From positions 1-17,727 of the forward strand of contig CAKPCJ010000025.1 in NCBI GenBank assembly GCA_934141575.1: a stretch of DNA of 17,727 nt, written 5' to 3'. The stretch is from an uncultured Bacilli bacterium. Lineage in GTDB: Bacteria > Bacillota_I > Bacilli_A > RF39 > UBA660. Positions 7,096 through 14,772 of the stretch are shown here, piece after piece. The notes under the pieces are model-generated. The model had not been told where the DNA came from, did no database searches, and saw only the letters and a list, made by a program, of their open reading frames with translations. A program made the translations under genes and the position numbers. Each line of letters starts with the position of its first letter. The stretch's first letter is position 1.

Positions 7096-7107
7096 TTAAT
7101 ATAGATT

Positions 7108-7150
7108 AAAAAGACATTGAGCACGGTCTGATATGCAGATGTCTTTTTTT
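7108..7150 (+). terminator. Terminator of the SASP gene
   Basis: AAAAAGACAT (7108-7117) pairs with ATGTCTTTTT (7139-7148), with a large apical region that can form a small inner GCA/TGC pairing, then a T run. Confidence 0.8.
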
Positions 7151-7198
7151 CATTTGTAAAATTAAGTCAAATCTATACCAAAAGAACCAATTATAGTG

Positions 7199-7204
7199 TA
7201 TAAT
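7199..7204 (+). promoter_or_regulatory. Putative -10 of the ackA-nrnA unit
   Basis: A consensus TATAAT lies 36 bases before the ackA start. The best -35 candidate at 7175-7180 is poor. Confidence 0.45.
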
Positions 7205-7239
7205 GGAATAAGTGATACAATAAATAAGAGGTGAATAGA

Positions 7240-8418
7240 TTGAAAATATTATGTGTTAACGCAGGTAGTTCATCACTAAAATTTGCATTATATGAAATGC
7301 CTGAAAAAAAGAAACTTGCAAATGGTACATTTGAAAAAATAGGATTGGAAGGAAGTTTTTATAGTGTAACAAAAGATGAGGAAAAAATTGTTAAACAAGC
7401 TGACATGCCAACTCATAAACAAGCAGTAGAAATACTATTACGTGAACTTGTTGAATTAAAAATAGTTTCAAATATATCTGAAATAGAAGGTATAGGTCAT
7501 AGAATAGTGCATGGTGGAGATAAATATAATAAATCATGTCTAGTAGATGATAAAGTATTAAATGATATAAAAGATTTAAGCGAGTTAGCTCCACTACACA
7601 ATCCAGCACATTATACTGCTATTAAATGTGTAATGGAAGCATTACCAAATGTTAAAAATGTTGTTGTATTTGATACTGCATTCCATCAAACAATGCCAGA
7701 AGCTAGCTATTTGTATGCTGTTCCAAGTGAATGGTATAAAGAATATAAGGTTAGAAAATACGGATTCCATGGAACTAGTCATAAATATATATCAAAAAGG
7801 ATTAGTGAAATTTTAGATAAAAAAGATTTAAAAATAATAAGCTGTCACTTAGGAAATGGTGCTAGTATTTGTGCAGTTAAAGATGGAAAATGCATCGATA
7901 CATCTATGGGATTCACACCAGCAGCTGGTTTGATAATGGGAAGTAGAGCAGGAGATATAGATGTTTCATTCTTACCATATGTAATGAAAAAAACAGGAGA
8001 AGATATAAATCAAATTGCAAATACACTTAATAAAAAGAGTGGACTTCTTGCGATAAGTGAATTAAGCTCTGACTTTAGAGATATTGTTAATGGTAGAAGT
8101 GAAGGAAATGAAAAATGTGCATTAGCTATTGAAATGTTTGCTAGAAGAGTAGTTATGTATATTTCATATTACAATACTTTATTAGGTGGAGCAGATGTAA
8201 TATGCTTTGCCGGTGGAATTGGAGAGAATTCTATTGAAGCTAGAGAAGCTATAATGGAAAAACTTTATCCATTAGGAATAACATTTAATAACGACAAAAA
8301 TAATACAAGAGGACAAGAAATAGAAATATCTGGTTCAAGTTCTAAAATTAGATGTTTTGTAGTTCCAACAAATGAAGAATTAATGATTGTAGAGGACACT
8401 TATAGTTTGATAAATTAG
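7240..8418 (+). CDS. ackA: Acetate kinase
   Basis: 392 residues, close to the family norm. The enzyme interconverts acetate plus ATP and acetyl phosphate plus ADP, giving substrate-level ATP in fermentation. Seen: VNAGSSSLKF with Asn7, HRIVHGGDKY with Arg88, the catalytic Asp145 in VFDTAFHQT, YGFHGTSH, HLGNGAS, MGSRAGDID with Arg236, and FAGGIGENS. These cover both ASKHA nucleotide-binding halves. I chose TTG 7240 over GTG 7231, because GTG lies inside the ribosome site AAGAGGTG while TTG is 8 bases from GAGG (7228-7231) and starts the protein at the usual MKILCVNAGSSS. No phosphotransacetylase gene is nearby. nrnA follows after 14 bases. Confidence 0.97.
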   Translation: MKILCVNAGSSSLKFALYEMPEKKKLANGTFEKIGLEGSFYSVTKDEEKIVKQADMPTHKQAVEILLRELVELKIVSNISEIEGIGHRIVHGGDKYNKSCLVDDKVLNDIKDLSELAPLHNPAHYTAIKCVMEALPNVKNVVVFDTAFHQTMPEASYLYAVPSEWYKEYKVRKYGFHGTSHKYISKRISEILDKKDLKIISCHLGNGASICAVKDGKCIDTSMGFTPAAGLIMGSRAGDIDVSFLPYVMKKTGEDINQIANTLNKKSGLLAISELSSDFRDIVNGRSEGNEKCALAIEMFARRVVMYISYYNTLLGGADVICFAGGIGENSIEAREAIMEKLYPLGITFNNDKNNTRGQEIEISGSSSKIRCFVVPTNEELMIVEDTYSLIN

Positions 8419-8432
8419 AAATGGAGTAAGAA

Positions 8433-9395
8433 ATGGAAAAAAAGGATTGTAAAAGGATTTTTAATATAATAAAACAATATGATTCAATAGTAATAGCAAG
8501 ACATATGGGACCTGACCCAGATGCACTAGGTAGTCAAATTGTTTTAAGAGATGCTATAAAAGACTATTTTCCAGAAAAAAAAGTATATGCAATAGGTGCT
8601 CCTACTTCCAAATTTAAATACCTGGGAACACTGGATAAAATAAATGAAGAAATATGCAGTAAATCTCTATATATTATAGTAGATACACCAGATAGAAAAA
8701 GAGTAGATGGACCAGATCCAAAGAGTTTTGCATATTCTATAAAAATAGATCATCATCCATTTCTAGAAAGAATATGTGAAGAAGAATTCATTGACGATAG
8801 TGCTTCTTCAGTTTGTCAAATAATAGTAGAATTAATTTATAGTACAAAGTTCAGAATGAAAAAAGAATTTGCTGAGAAATTATTCCAAGGAATAGTTTCA
8901 GATACAAATAGGTTTATGTTTGCATATACTAGTGCAAAGACATTCTATTTAGTAAACAAAATTATTGAAGAACAACATATTGATTTTACTAAATTGTATG
9001 AAGAATTATACATGAGACCATTAAATGAATCAAGATTTATGGGATATATAGAACAAAACATAATAGTTGAAAAAAGTGGCTTTGCACATATAAAACTAAC
9101 ATCTGAAATAATAGAAAAATTTAAAGTTGATCCTGCAAGTGCTGGAAATATGATAAATAATTTATGCTATATAGATCAGATAAAAGTATGGGCGTTCTTT
9201 TCTGAAGATAATAAAAACAAAACAGTACGAGTATCTGTTAGATCAAGAGATATAGTTATAAACAAAGTTGCAGAACAGTTTGGTGGCGGTGGTCATAAAT
9301 TTGCATGTGGTATAAGACTTGCAAATATGGATGAAGCTGATAAAGTAATAGAAGCATATGATGGATTTTGTAAGAAAGAACTAAATAAAGAATAG
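8433..9395 (+). CDS. nrnA: DHH-family oligoribonuclease / pAp phosphatase NrnA
   Basis: 320 residues. NrnA-type enzymes degrade 2-5-mer RNAs in the cytoplasm and remove phosphate from pAp; relatives also cleave c-di-AMP or pApA. Seen: the metal-binding motif HMGPDPDALGSQ (24-35, in place of the common H-x-x-P-D-x-D-A-x-G-S), Asp84 in VDTPDRKR, the DHH triad (106-108) in KIDHHP, Asp157 in GIVSDTNRF, and the C-terminal DHHA1 substrate motif GGGGHKFACG (284-293). GGAG at 8423-8426 is 6 bases before ATG 8433. Probably co-transcribed with ackA. Exact substrate preference cannot be read from motifs. Confidence 0.92.
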   Translation: MEKKDCKRIFNIIKQYDSIVIARHMGPDPDALGSQIVLRDAIKDYFPEKKVYAIGAPTSKFKYLGTLDKINEEICSKSLYIIVDTPDRKRVDGPDPKSFAYSIKIDHHPFLERICEEEFIDDSASSVCQIIVELIYSTKFRMKKEFAEKLFQGIVSDTNRFMFAYTSAKTFYLVNKIIEEQHIDFTKLYEELYMRPLNESRFMGYIEQNIIVEKSGFAHIKLTSEIIEKFKVDPASAGNMINNLCYIDQIKVWAFFSEDNKNKTVRVSVRSRDIVINKVAEQFGGGGHKFACGIRLANMDEADKVIEAYDGFCKKELNKE

Positions 9396-9421
9396 TAATG
9401 TAGACATTACTGTTTTTTTTT
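9394..9421 (+). terminator. Terminator of ackA-nrnA
   Basis: AGTAATG (9394-9400), loop TAGA, CATTACT (9405-9411), G, then a run of nine T that continues into the next promoter. Confidence 0.85.
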
Positions 9422-9429
9422 GCTATAAT
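9421..9429 (+). promoter_or_regulatory. Extended -10 promoter of ysxC
   Basis: TGCTATAAT starts on the last T of the preceding terminator. Predicted start of transcription is about 9436, only some 10 bases before ATG 9446. Confidence 0.65.
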
Positions 9430-9445
9430 TTTTACGGTGAAGTGT

Positions 9446-10033
9446 ATGAAAATAAATAGCGTCGAAATGTCAGTGTCTGCCGTTAGAAGAAGTCAATATC
9501 CAGAAGACGACAAACCAGAGTTTATGCTTGTTGGTAGAAGTAATGTGGGAAAAAGCAGTTTTATAAATACTATTATTCACAGAAAAAACTTTGCAAGAAC
9601 ATCATCGAGACCTGGGAAGACACAAACATTAAATTTTTATCTTGTAAACGAAGAATTTTATTTAGTTGATGTTCCTGGTTATGGATATGCAGCTGTCAAT
9701 AAAGAAAAACAAAGAAAATTTGGAATGATGATAGAAGATTATTTGAAAAATAGATCACAACTTAGAACTGTATTTATGTTGATAGATTTTAGACATAAAC
9801 CAACTGAAGATGATGTATTAATGTATAACTTTTTAAAACACTTTGAAAAACATGTTATTTTAGTAGCAACTAAAATAGATAAAGTTAGTAAGAATGCTAG
9901 AGAAAAGCAGAAGAAATTAATAAAAGATACAATTGATTTAGTATTGGGCGATGAACTAGTTTTATTTTCGAGTGTTTCAAAAGAAGGAAAAAATGAAATA
10001 CAAGATAAAATAGAAAAACTAGTAAGTATTTAA
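9446..10033 (+). CDS. ysxC: Ribosome biogenesis GTPase YsxC/EngB
   Basis: 195 residues, the normal length. An essential TRAFAC-class GTPase needed for late assembly of the 50S subunit. Seen: G1 GRSNVGKS (30-37), G2 region PGKTQT (56-61), G3 DVPG (75-78), G4 TKID (142-145) and G5 FSSVSKEG (174-181). ATG 9446 is chosen over in-frame GTG 9437 because the family starts close to the MKIN sequence and GGTGA (9436-9440) can act as ribosome site for the ATG. The predicted leader is unusually short. The second ribosome GTPase, der, is two genes downstream. Confidence 0.95.
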   Translation: MKINSVEMSVSAVRRSQYPEDDKPEFMLVGRSNVGKSSFINTIIHRKNFARTSSRPGKTQTLNFYLVNEEFYLVDVPGYGYAAVNKEKQRKFGMMIEDYLKNRSQLRTVFMLIDFRHKPTEDDVLMYNFLKHFEKHVILVATKIDKVSKNAREKQKKLIKDTIDLVLGDELVLFSSVSKEGKNEIQDKIEKLVSI

Positions 10034-10058
10034 TGCAATTAAAGTTGCATTTTTTTTT
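10032..10058 (+). terminator. Terminator of ysxC
   Basis: AATGCAA (10032-10038) pairs with TTGCATT (10045-10051), followed by T to 10058. The stem begins in the stop codon. Confidence 0.85.
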
Positions 10059-10088
10059 AATTATCATACTATATTTTAGGTGATAATC

Positions 10089-10577
10089 ATGCGTATTGAA
10101 TATACCAATGATGAAAATTTTACTATTTATTTATATGACAAAAATAAATTAAAAACCATAGATGAAATAAAAAAGGATCCAGAAAAATTCTTTAAAAGTA
10201 TATTTTTAATATTAAAAGATAAATACAAATTTTATTTAGAAGGTTTATATAAATTAGAATTGTTTCCTTGCAAATATTACGGAATAGTTATTGAAATTTC
10301 TAAAGAAGAAGATGAATTTTACGAAAAATATATAGATGGTGTTGATTTGAAAATAAAAATAAATCAAGAAGAAAATGTTTTATATGAAATAGATGATATA
10401 TTTCTTGAATGTTTAAAAGAACATATAATTTTCAAAAGCAATGATAAATTTTATTTAATGTTTGACAAGCAACCAACAAATAAGGAAATTTTAAGCATAA
10501 TAGAACATTCTAAAATTATATATGGAAATGAATGCAAGAAAATAATAAATCCACACAATTTGTTTACAAATAACTGA
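10089..10577 (+). CDS. Protein of unknown function between ysxC and der
   Basis: 162 residues; I do not recognise the family. It is soluble-looking, with no signal peptide or membrane segment, rich in Lys, Glu and Ile, and predicted to alternate helices and strands. Notable stretches are IDEIKKDPEKFFKSIF (29-44) and LFPCKYYGIVIEI (about 59-71). ATG 10089 has AGGTGAT (10078-10084) just upstream; the in-frame GTG at 10080 is within that site. A -10-like TATATT lies at 10070-10075. The der promoter is embedded in its last codons. Position between two ribosome-assembly GTPases is suggestive only. Confidence 0.8.
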   Translation: MRIEYTNDENFTIYLYDKNKLKTIDEIKKDPEKFFKSIFLILKDKYKFYLEGLYKLELFPCKYYGIVIEISKEEDEFYEKYIDGVDLKIKINQEENVLYEIDDIFLECLKEHIIFKSNDKFYLMFDKQPTNKEILSIIEHSKIIYGNECKKIINPHNLFTNN

Positions 10578-10591
10578 TATTTTAGTATAAT
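10563..10591 (+). promoter_or_regulatory. Promoter of der, embedded in the upstream gene
   Basis: TTTACA (10563-10568), exactly 17 bases, TATAAT (10586-10591). The -35 lies in the last codons of the preceding gene. Predicted start near 10598 leaves GAGGTGAT (10599-10606) near the 5' end. Confidence 0.75.
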
Positions 10592-10610
10592 TTACAACGA
10601 GGTGATTCTT

Positions 10611-11921
10611 ATGAAGGTTCCTGTCGTAGCATTAGTTGGAAGACCAAATGTAGGAAAATCAACAATATTTAATAAATTAATAGGTGAAAAATTATCAATA
10701 ATTGAAGATACGCCTGGTGTTACAAGAGATAGGATTTACAGTCCATGTAAATATAAAAATTATAGATTTAATTTGATTGATACTGGTGGTATTGAAACTG
10801 GTAATGAAGATTTTAATAAAGAAATAAGAGTTCAAGCTTCAATGGCAATAGATGAAGCTGATTTAATAATATATGTTGTTGATTTAAAAGATGGTCTTAC
10901 AAGCAGTGATAAGTTCATTAGCAATATGTTACTAAAAAGTAATAAAAGAGTAATAGTAGCAATTAATAAAGTAGATAACAAAGCTGCAAGTGATAATATT
11001 TATGAATTCTATACTTTAGGTTTCGATGAATATATACCTGTAAGTGGTGAACATAACATGGGTATAATAGACTTATTGGAAGCAATTGTTAAGGATTTTA
11101 AAGAATTTGAAAACGAGGAATTAGATGATGGTACAATAAGATTTTCACTTATTGGAAGACCAAATGTAGGTAAAAGTAGTTTAATAAACGCAATTTTAAA
11201 TGAAGAACGTGTTATAGTATCTAATGTAGCAGGTACCACAAGAGATGCAATAGACACACCATTTACATATGAAAAACAAAAATTTATTGCAATTGATACA
11301 GCAGGTATGAAAAAGCGAGGAAAAATCTACGAAAATATTGAAAAATACAGCAATATTAGAGCAATTAAAGCAATTGATAGAAGCGATATATGTTTAGTAG
11401 TAATAAACGCAGAGGAAGGAATAATAGAACAAGATAAACATATAGCCGGATATGCAGAAAAAGCAGGCAAGGGAATAATTATAGTAGTAAATAAATGGGA
11501 TACCGTTAAGGATAAAACGGTAAAAGAATATACGGATTTAATAAAAGAAGAATTTAAATTTATAAGCTATGCACCAATAGTGTTCTTATCAGCATTAACT
11601 AAAAAAAGACTTCACACACTTATGCCTGAAATAATGAGAGTTCATGAAAATATAAGAAGACAGATAAAAACAAGTGTCCTAAACAATGTAATAATAGATG
11701 CAGTAACTTTAAATATTCCACCTTCTTATAAGGGAAAAAGATTAAAAATATACTTTACAAGTCAAAATGGTACGAAACCACCACACTTTGTATTTAATGT
11801 AAATAATAAAGGATTAGTGCATTTTTCGTATGAAAGATATCTTGAAAATAAAATAAGAGAAAATTTTGACTTCACAGGTACACCAATAAAAATAACTTTT
11901 AAAAATAGAAGTGATGAATAA
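10611..11921 (+). CDS. der: Double-domain ribosome assembly GTPase Der (EngA)
   Basis: 436 residues, the same length as B. subtilis Der. Essential GTPase with two tandem G domains and a KH-like C-terminal domain, acting in 50S assembly. Domain 1: GRPNVGKS (10-17), DTPGVTRDR (33-41), DTGG (57-60), NKVD (119-122). Domain 2: GRPNVGKS (182-189), GTTRDAIDTPF (208-218), DTAGM (229-233), NKWD (294-297). The KH-like domain begins near residue 350 and includes PPSYKGKRLKIYFTSQ. ATG 10611 is 8 bases after GAGG; an upstream GTG at 10602 lies in the ribosome site. Its own consensus promoter sits just upstream, and its terminator overlaps the spoVIF ribosome site. Confidence 0.97.
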   Translation: MKVPVVALVGRPNVGKSTIFNKLIGEKLSIIEDTPGVTRDRIYSPCKYKNYRFNLIDTGGIETGNEDFNKEIRVQASMAIDEADLIIYVVDLKDGLTSSDKFISNMLLKSNKRVIVAINKVDNKAASDNIYEFYTLGFDEYIPVSGEHNMGIIDLLEAIVKDFKEFENEELDDGTIRFSLIGRPNVGKSSLINAILNEERVIVSNVAGTTRDAIDTPFTYEKQKFIAIDTAGMKKRGKIYENIEKYSNIRAIKAIDRSDICLVVINAEEGIIEQDKHIAGYAEKAGKGIIIVVNKWDTVKDKTVKEYTDLIKEEFKFISYAPIVFLSALTKKRLHTLMPEIMRVHENIRRQIKTSVLNNVIIDAVTLNIPPSYKGKRLKIYFTSQNGTKPPHFVFNVNNKGLVHFSYERYLENKIRENFDFTGTPIKITFKNRSDE

Positions 11922-11947
11922 CCAAATTGACCTCTTAACATATAATA
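11921..11947 (+). promoter_or_regulatory. Putative sigma-K promoter of spoVIF
   Basis: AC (11921-11922), 16 bases, CATATAATA (11939-11947). This fits the mother-cell sigma-K pattern AC-N16-CATA-N3-TA. The start would fall near 11953, so the transcript begins with the GGAGG ribosome site. The same bases contain TATAAT, but no sigma-A -35 is present. Confidence 0.5.
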
Positions 11948-11962
11948 TGTTAGGAGGTTTTT
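11930..11962 (+). terminator. der terminator hairpin that includes the spoVIF ribosome site
   Basis: A 13-bp stem pairs 11930-11942 with 11946-11958 (all Watson-Crick except one T-G), with a 3-base loop and then T (11958-11962). The 3' arm contains AGGAGG (11952-11957), the Shine-Dalgarno of spoVIF. Confidence 0.75.
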
Positions 11963-11964
11963 AT

Positions 11965-12207
11965 ATGGGATTTAGTGATAATTTTTTTAAGAAAGTAGAG
12001 GATAAAACTAATGTTAGTAAAGAAAGTATACTTGAACTTGCTAATAAAATACAAAAAGAAGATTTAAAGGACGAGGCAACATTAAGAGAAGTGATAAAAC
12101 AGGTTGGTCAAATGGCAGGAAAAGAAGTTAGCAAAGAAAAGGAAAATAAAATAATAGAGGCCGTAATAAATGATAAAATTCCTAAAGATATGGATAAACT
12201 TATATAA
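11965..12207 (+). CDS. spoVIF: Stage VI sporulation protein F
   Basis: 80 residues. SpoVIF (formerly YjcC) is a small mother-cell protein needed for coat assembly and spore resistance. Seen: family features FKKVEDKTNVSKESILELAN near the start (8-27), KQVGQMAGKEVSKEKENKI in the middle, and the C-terminal NDKIPKDMDKL, which closely follows the B. subtilis pattern of NNKMPKDM. ATG 11965 is preceded by AGGAGG (11952-11957) at 7 bases; a longer in-frame start at 11911 overlaps der and is not credible. In B. subtilis the gene is sigma-K/GerE dependent, which fits the sigma-K-like promoter here. Confidence 0.9.
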   Translation: MGFSDNFFKKVEDKTNVSKESILELANKIQKEDLKDEATLREVIKQVGQMAGKEVSKEKENKIIEAVINDKIPKDMDKLI

Positions 12208-12231
12208 TACTGATTATTTCAGTATTTTTTT
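12206..12231 (+). terminator. Terminator of spoVIF
   Basis: AATACTGA (12206-12213) pairs with TCAGTATT (12219-12226), followed by a T run to 12231. It separates spoVIF from the bacteriocin operon. Confidence 0.85.
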
Positions 12232-12281
12232 AAAGGAAAAATTTATATTAAAGAGAAAAATATAAGTGAGGAGGTGATAAT

Positions 12282-14348
12282 ATAAAAAAAATCTTAGTTA
12301 AACAAAATTCATCTAAAAATTGTGGTGTTGCTTGTTTACTCTCAATAATAAGGTATTATGGTGGGGATGTGCCTATAGAATTATTGAATGAATATACAAT
12401 GACTACAAAAGATGGTACTGATGCCTTTCATTTAATAGAAGGAGCAAAAAAAATAGGATTAAATGCTAAAGGTATAAAATGTGATTTTGAGTATATAAAA
12501 AACAATGTCAAAATCCCATTTATAGCTCATGTAACGATAAATAATACTTGCCAGCACTATATTGTAGTATATAAAATCAAAAATAATACTGTGAAAATAA
12601 TGAATCCAGAATGTGGCTTTAAAACATATAAAAATAGTGAATTTATTGATATTTGGAATAAAATAGCTATAATTTTATACCCAAATAAAAGTCTTCCTAT
12701 CATTAAATCTAATCAAAATTTATACTCTTTTATATTTAACATATTAAAACCATTTAAGAAAGAAATAAAGTATATGTTCTTTATATCTTTGATGATAACG
12801 ATACTAAGTATTAGTGGCACTTATTATTTCAAATATATAGTTGACTCTATTAATAACATAAATAATTTATACATAGTTTCATTTATATTTCTCATATTTA
12901 TATTAGTAAAAATAATGTGTGAGTATTACAGAACAAAAATTATAATACTCATGGATAAAAGAATAAATAAAACTCTTACTTTAAACACCTACGAACATAT
13001 ATTATCGCTTCCTTATAAATATTATAAAAACAAAACAACAGGGGATATAATAAGCCGGATAAGTGATTTAGGTTATATAAAGGAGTTAATAACAGAAGCT
13101 TCTGTTACAATATTTATTGATGCTATTTTAGTAGTTATTACATCTATGTTTTTATATTTAATTAATAACAAATTATTCATCCTCTCTTGTCTGATAGAAA
13201 TAATATATATCGTAATAGTGTTAATTTTTAATAAAATATTATTTATCAAAATAGAGGATAATTTCAAAAAAAATGCAGAATTAAACTCTTATTTAATAGA
13301 AAGCATTAGTAGTTATGAAACAATAAAGGGCATTAATATTAAAGACATAATATTAGCAAAATTCAGCAACATTTTTAATAAATTTAATAATTCTTCCAAC
13401 GAAATAAATAAGATTTATAATATAGAGCAAACATTTAAGAGTGTAATAAATTATGTTGGAAATTTTACAATATTGTTTTTTGGTGCGATGCTTGTTATAA
13501 AAAACGAAATGTTAATAGGAAGTTTAATAACATATAATGCTATATTTGCATATTTTACTGATCCAATAAAAAATATAACAAACTTTGGAATTTCAATAAA
13601 GAAAAGCTATATATCTTTAAAAAGAGTTAATGAATTATATAACATAGAAGAAGAAAAATTGTATGAACATGGCAATCAAAGTATAACCTTTAAAGGAAAT
13701 ATCAGTATAAAAAATTTAAAATATACATATGACGATATAAACTATTTGTTTAAAAATTTTACATTAAATATTAAAAGTGGAGAAAAAATAATGATTTTAG
13801 GAATGTCTGGTAGTGGAAAGTCTACACTTATGAAGCTATTATTAAAGTACTATAATTGCAAAAGAAACAGTATATTTATAGATGACATTGATATAAATGA
13901 CTATAATTTAATAGATATAAAGAAAAATATAAAGTATGTATCACAGCAAGAATTGCTTTATAATGATACATTATATAATAATATTGATATATATAGAAAT
14001 AATGGTATTTCTAAAATATCAAAAGTGTGCAAGTTAGTGAAATTAGACAAGCTAATATCAAAAACACCATTTGGGCTTGATATGGTAATTGAAGAAAATG
14101 GTTTTAATCTATCAGGCGGAGAAAGGCAAAGAATCATACTTGCAAGGACATTACTATCTGAGTTCAAAATTTTGATTCTTGATGAAGGAACTAACCAAAT
14201 AGATATAGAACTCGAAAGAGATATATTAAATAATATACTGAAAAGCTTTAAAGATAAAACTCTTATATTTGTGTCCCATAGAGATAATAATAAAGATTTA
14301 TTTGACAAAATAGTAAAATTAGAAAGAAAAGGGATACAAAATGGTTGA
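12282..14348 (+). CDS. C39-peptidase-containing bacteriocin ABC exporter, apparent ATA start
   Basis: 688 residues if translation begins at ATA 12282. These PCAT exporters cut double-glycine leaders and secrete the mature peptide. Domains: C39 peptidase (1 to about 125) with Cys14 in NCGVACL, His92 in QHYIVVY and Asn108 where the third catalytic residue is usually Asp; a membrane domain (about 150-440) with several hydrophobic helices; and an ATPase domain with Walker A GMSGSGKST (507-515), signature LSGGERQR (610-617), Walker B ILILDEG with Asp634/Glu635, and H-loop His666. An in-frame TGA at 12267 bounds the frame. The only later standard start, GTG 12369, would remove the catalytic Cys and has no ribosome site. 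AGGAGGTGAT (12269-12278) is ideally placed for ATA. The stop overlaps the next start by 8 bases. Confidence 0.9.
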   Translation: MKKILVKQNSSKNCGVACLLSIIRYYGGDVPIELLNEYTMTTKDGTDAFHLIEGAKKIGLNAKGIKCDFEYIKNNVKIPFIAHVTINNTCQHYIVVYKIKNNTVKIMNPECGFKTYKNSEFIDIWNKIAIILYPNKSLPIIKSNQNLYSFIFNILKPFKKEIKYMFFISLMITILSISGTYYFKYIVDSINNINNLYIVSFIFLIFILVKIMCEYYRTKIIILMDKRINKTLTLNTYEHILSLPYKYYKNKTTGDIISRISDLGYIKELITEASVTIFIDAILVVITSMFLYLINNKLFILSCLIEIIYIVIVLIFNKILFIKIEDNFKKNAELNSYLIESISSYETIKGINIKDIILAKFSNIFNKFNNSSNEINKIYNIEQTFKSVINYVGNFTILFFGAMLVIKNEMLIGSLITYNAIFAYFTDPIKNITNFGISIKKSYISLKRVNELYNIEEEKLYEHGNQSITFKGNISIKNLKYTYDDINYLFKNFTLNIKSGEKIMILGMSGSGKSTLMKLLLKYYNCKRNSIFIDDIDINDYNLIDIKKNIKYVSQQELLYNDTLYNNIDIYRNNGISKISKVCKLVKLDKLISKTPFGLDMVIEENGFNLSGGERQRIILARTLLSEFKILILDEGTNQIDIELERDILNNILKSFKDKTLIFVSHRDNNKDLFDKIVKLERKGIQNG

Positions 14349-14772
14349 AACAAAATTTGAACAATGTGAAATGCTAGGGCTAAAAATGTTTGTAACAGCT
14401 CTGATAATAACAATAATAGGTTTTATAATATTAACAAGCGTAATTTCATACCAAGAGTATTATTATAATAAAGGAATTGTTTATAGAGATGGTAGTGAGT
14501 TTTACTTAAAAATGTATGTTGACATAGAAGACATAGAAGATGTGATAAAAAACAGTGTAATAAATATTGATGGTGAGGAGCACAATTACTACGTTTACTA
14601 CATTCAAAAAGATTTATATGTAAATGAAAACTATAATAATTATCAAGAAATAATGATTAAAACAGATTTGAAATATCCAGTTGATAATAGAGTAGTAAAT
14701 ATTTCAATAAAAACAAAAAAGGAAAAAGTAATTAAATTTATATTTAATTGTATTAAGGGAGGTATAAGTTGA
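14341..14772 (+). CDS. Miniature HlyD-like export accessory protein
   Basis: 143 residues. One N-terminal membrane helix (about 13-36) is followed by a beta-rich domain of about 100 residues. The pattern near the end (TDLKYPVDNRVVNISIKTKKEK) resembles the last strands of the HlyD barrel, where a Gly-Met-x-x-x-V-x-I segment is usual. Classic HlyD or bacteriocin accessory proteins are 350-470 residues with a long coiled-coil hairpin and lipoyl halves; both are missing here. The family call is therefore inferred from position (directly after the exporter, 8-base overlap) and topology. It may couple the exporter to the cell wall side or act as immunity protein. The stop TGA overlaps the TTG start of the first peptide. 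Confidence 0.6.
   Translation: MVETKFEQCEMLGLKMFVTALIITIIGFIILTSVISYQEYYYNKGIVYRDGSEFYLKMYVDIEDIEDVIKNSVINIDGEEHNYYVYYIQKDLYVNENYNNYQEIMIKTDLKYPVDNRVVNISIKTKKEKVIKFIFNCIKGGIS

Noticed and set aside
10065..10071. CATACTA as a sigma-G -10 for the gene at 10089
   Set aside because: No matching -35 at 16-18 bases; the bases upstream belong to the ysxC terminator.
11927..11946. TTGACC plus TATAAT as a sigma-A promoter for spoVIF
   Set aside because: Spacing is only 8 bases, far too short; the sigma-K reading fits better.
12369..12371. GTG as the start of the ABC exporter
   Set aside because: It would remove the catalytic Cys14 and lacks a ribosome site, while the reading frame upstream is clearly conserved C39 sequence.
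13958..14413. 151-residue minus-strand ORF over the exporter ATPase domain
   Set aside because: Antisense shadow of the Walker and signature motifs; no supporting signals.
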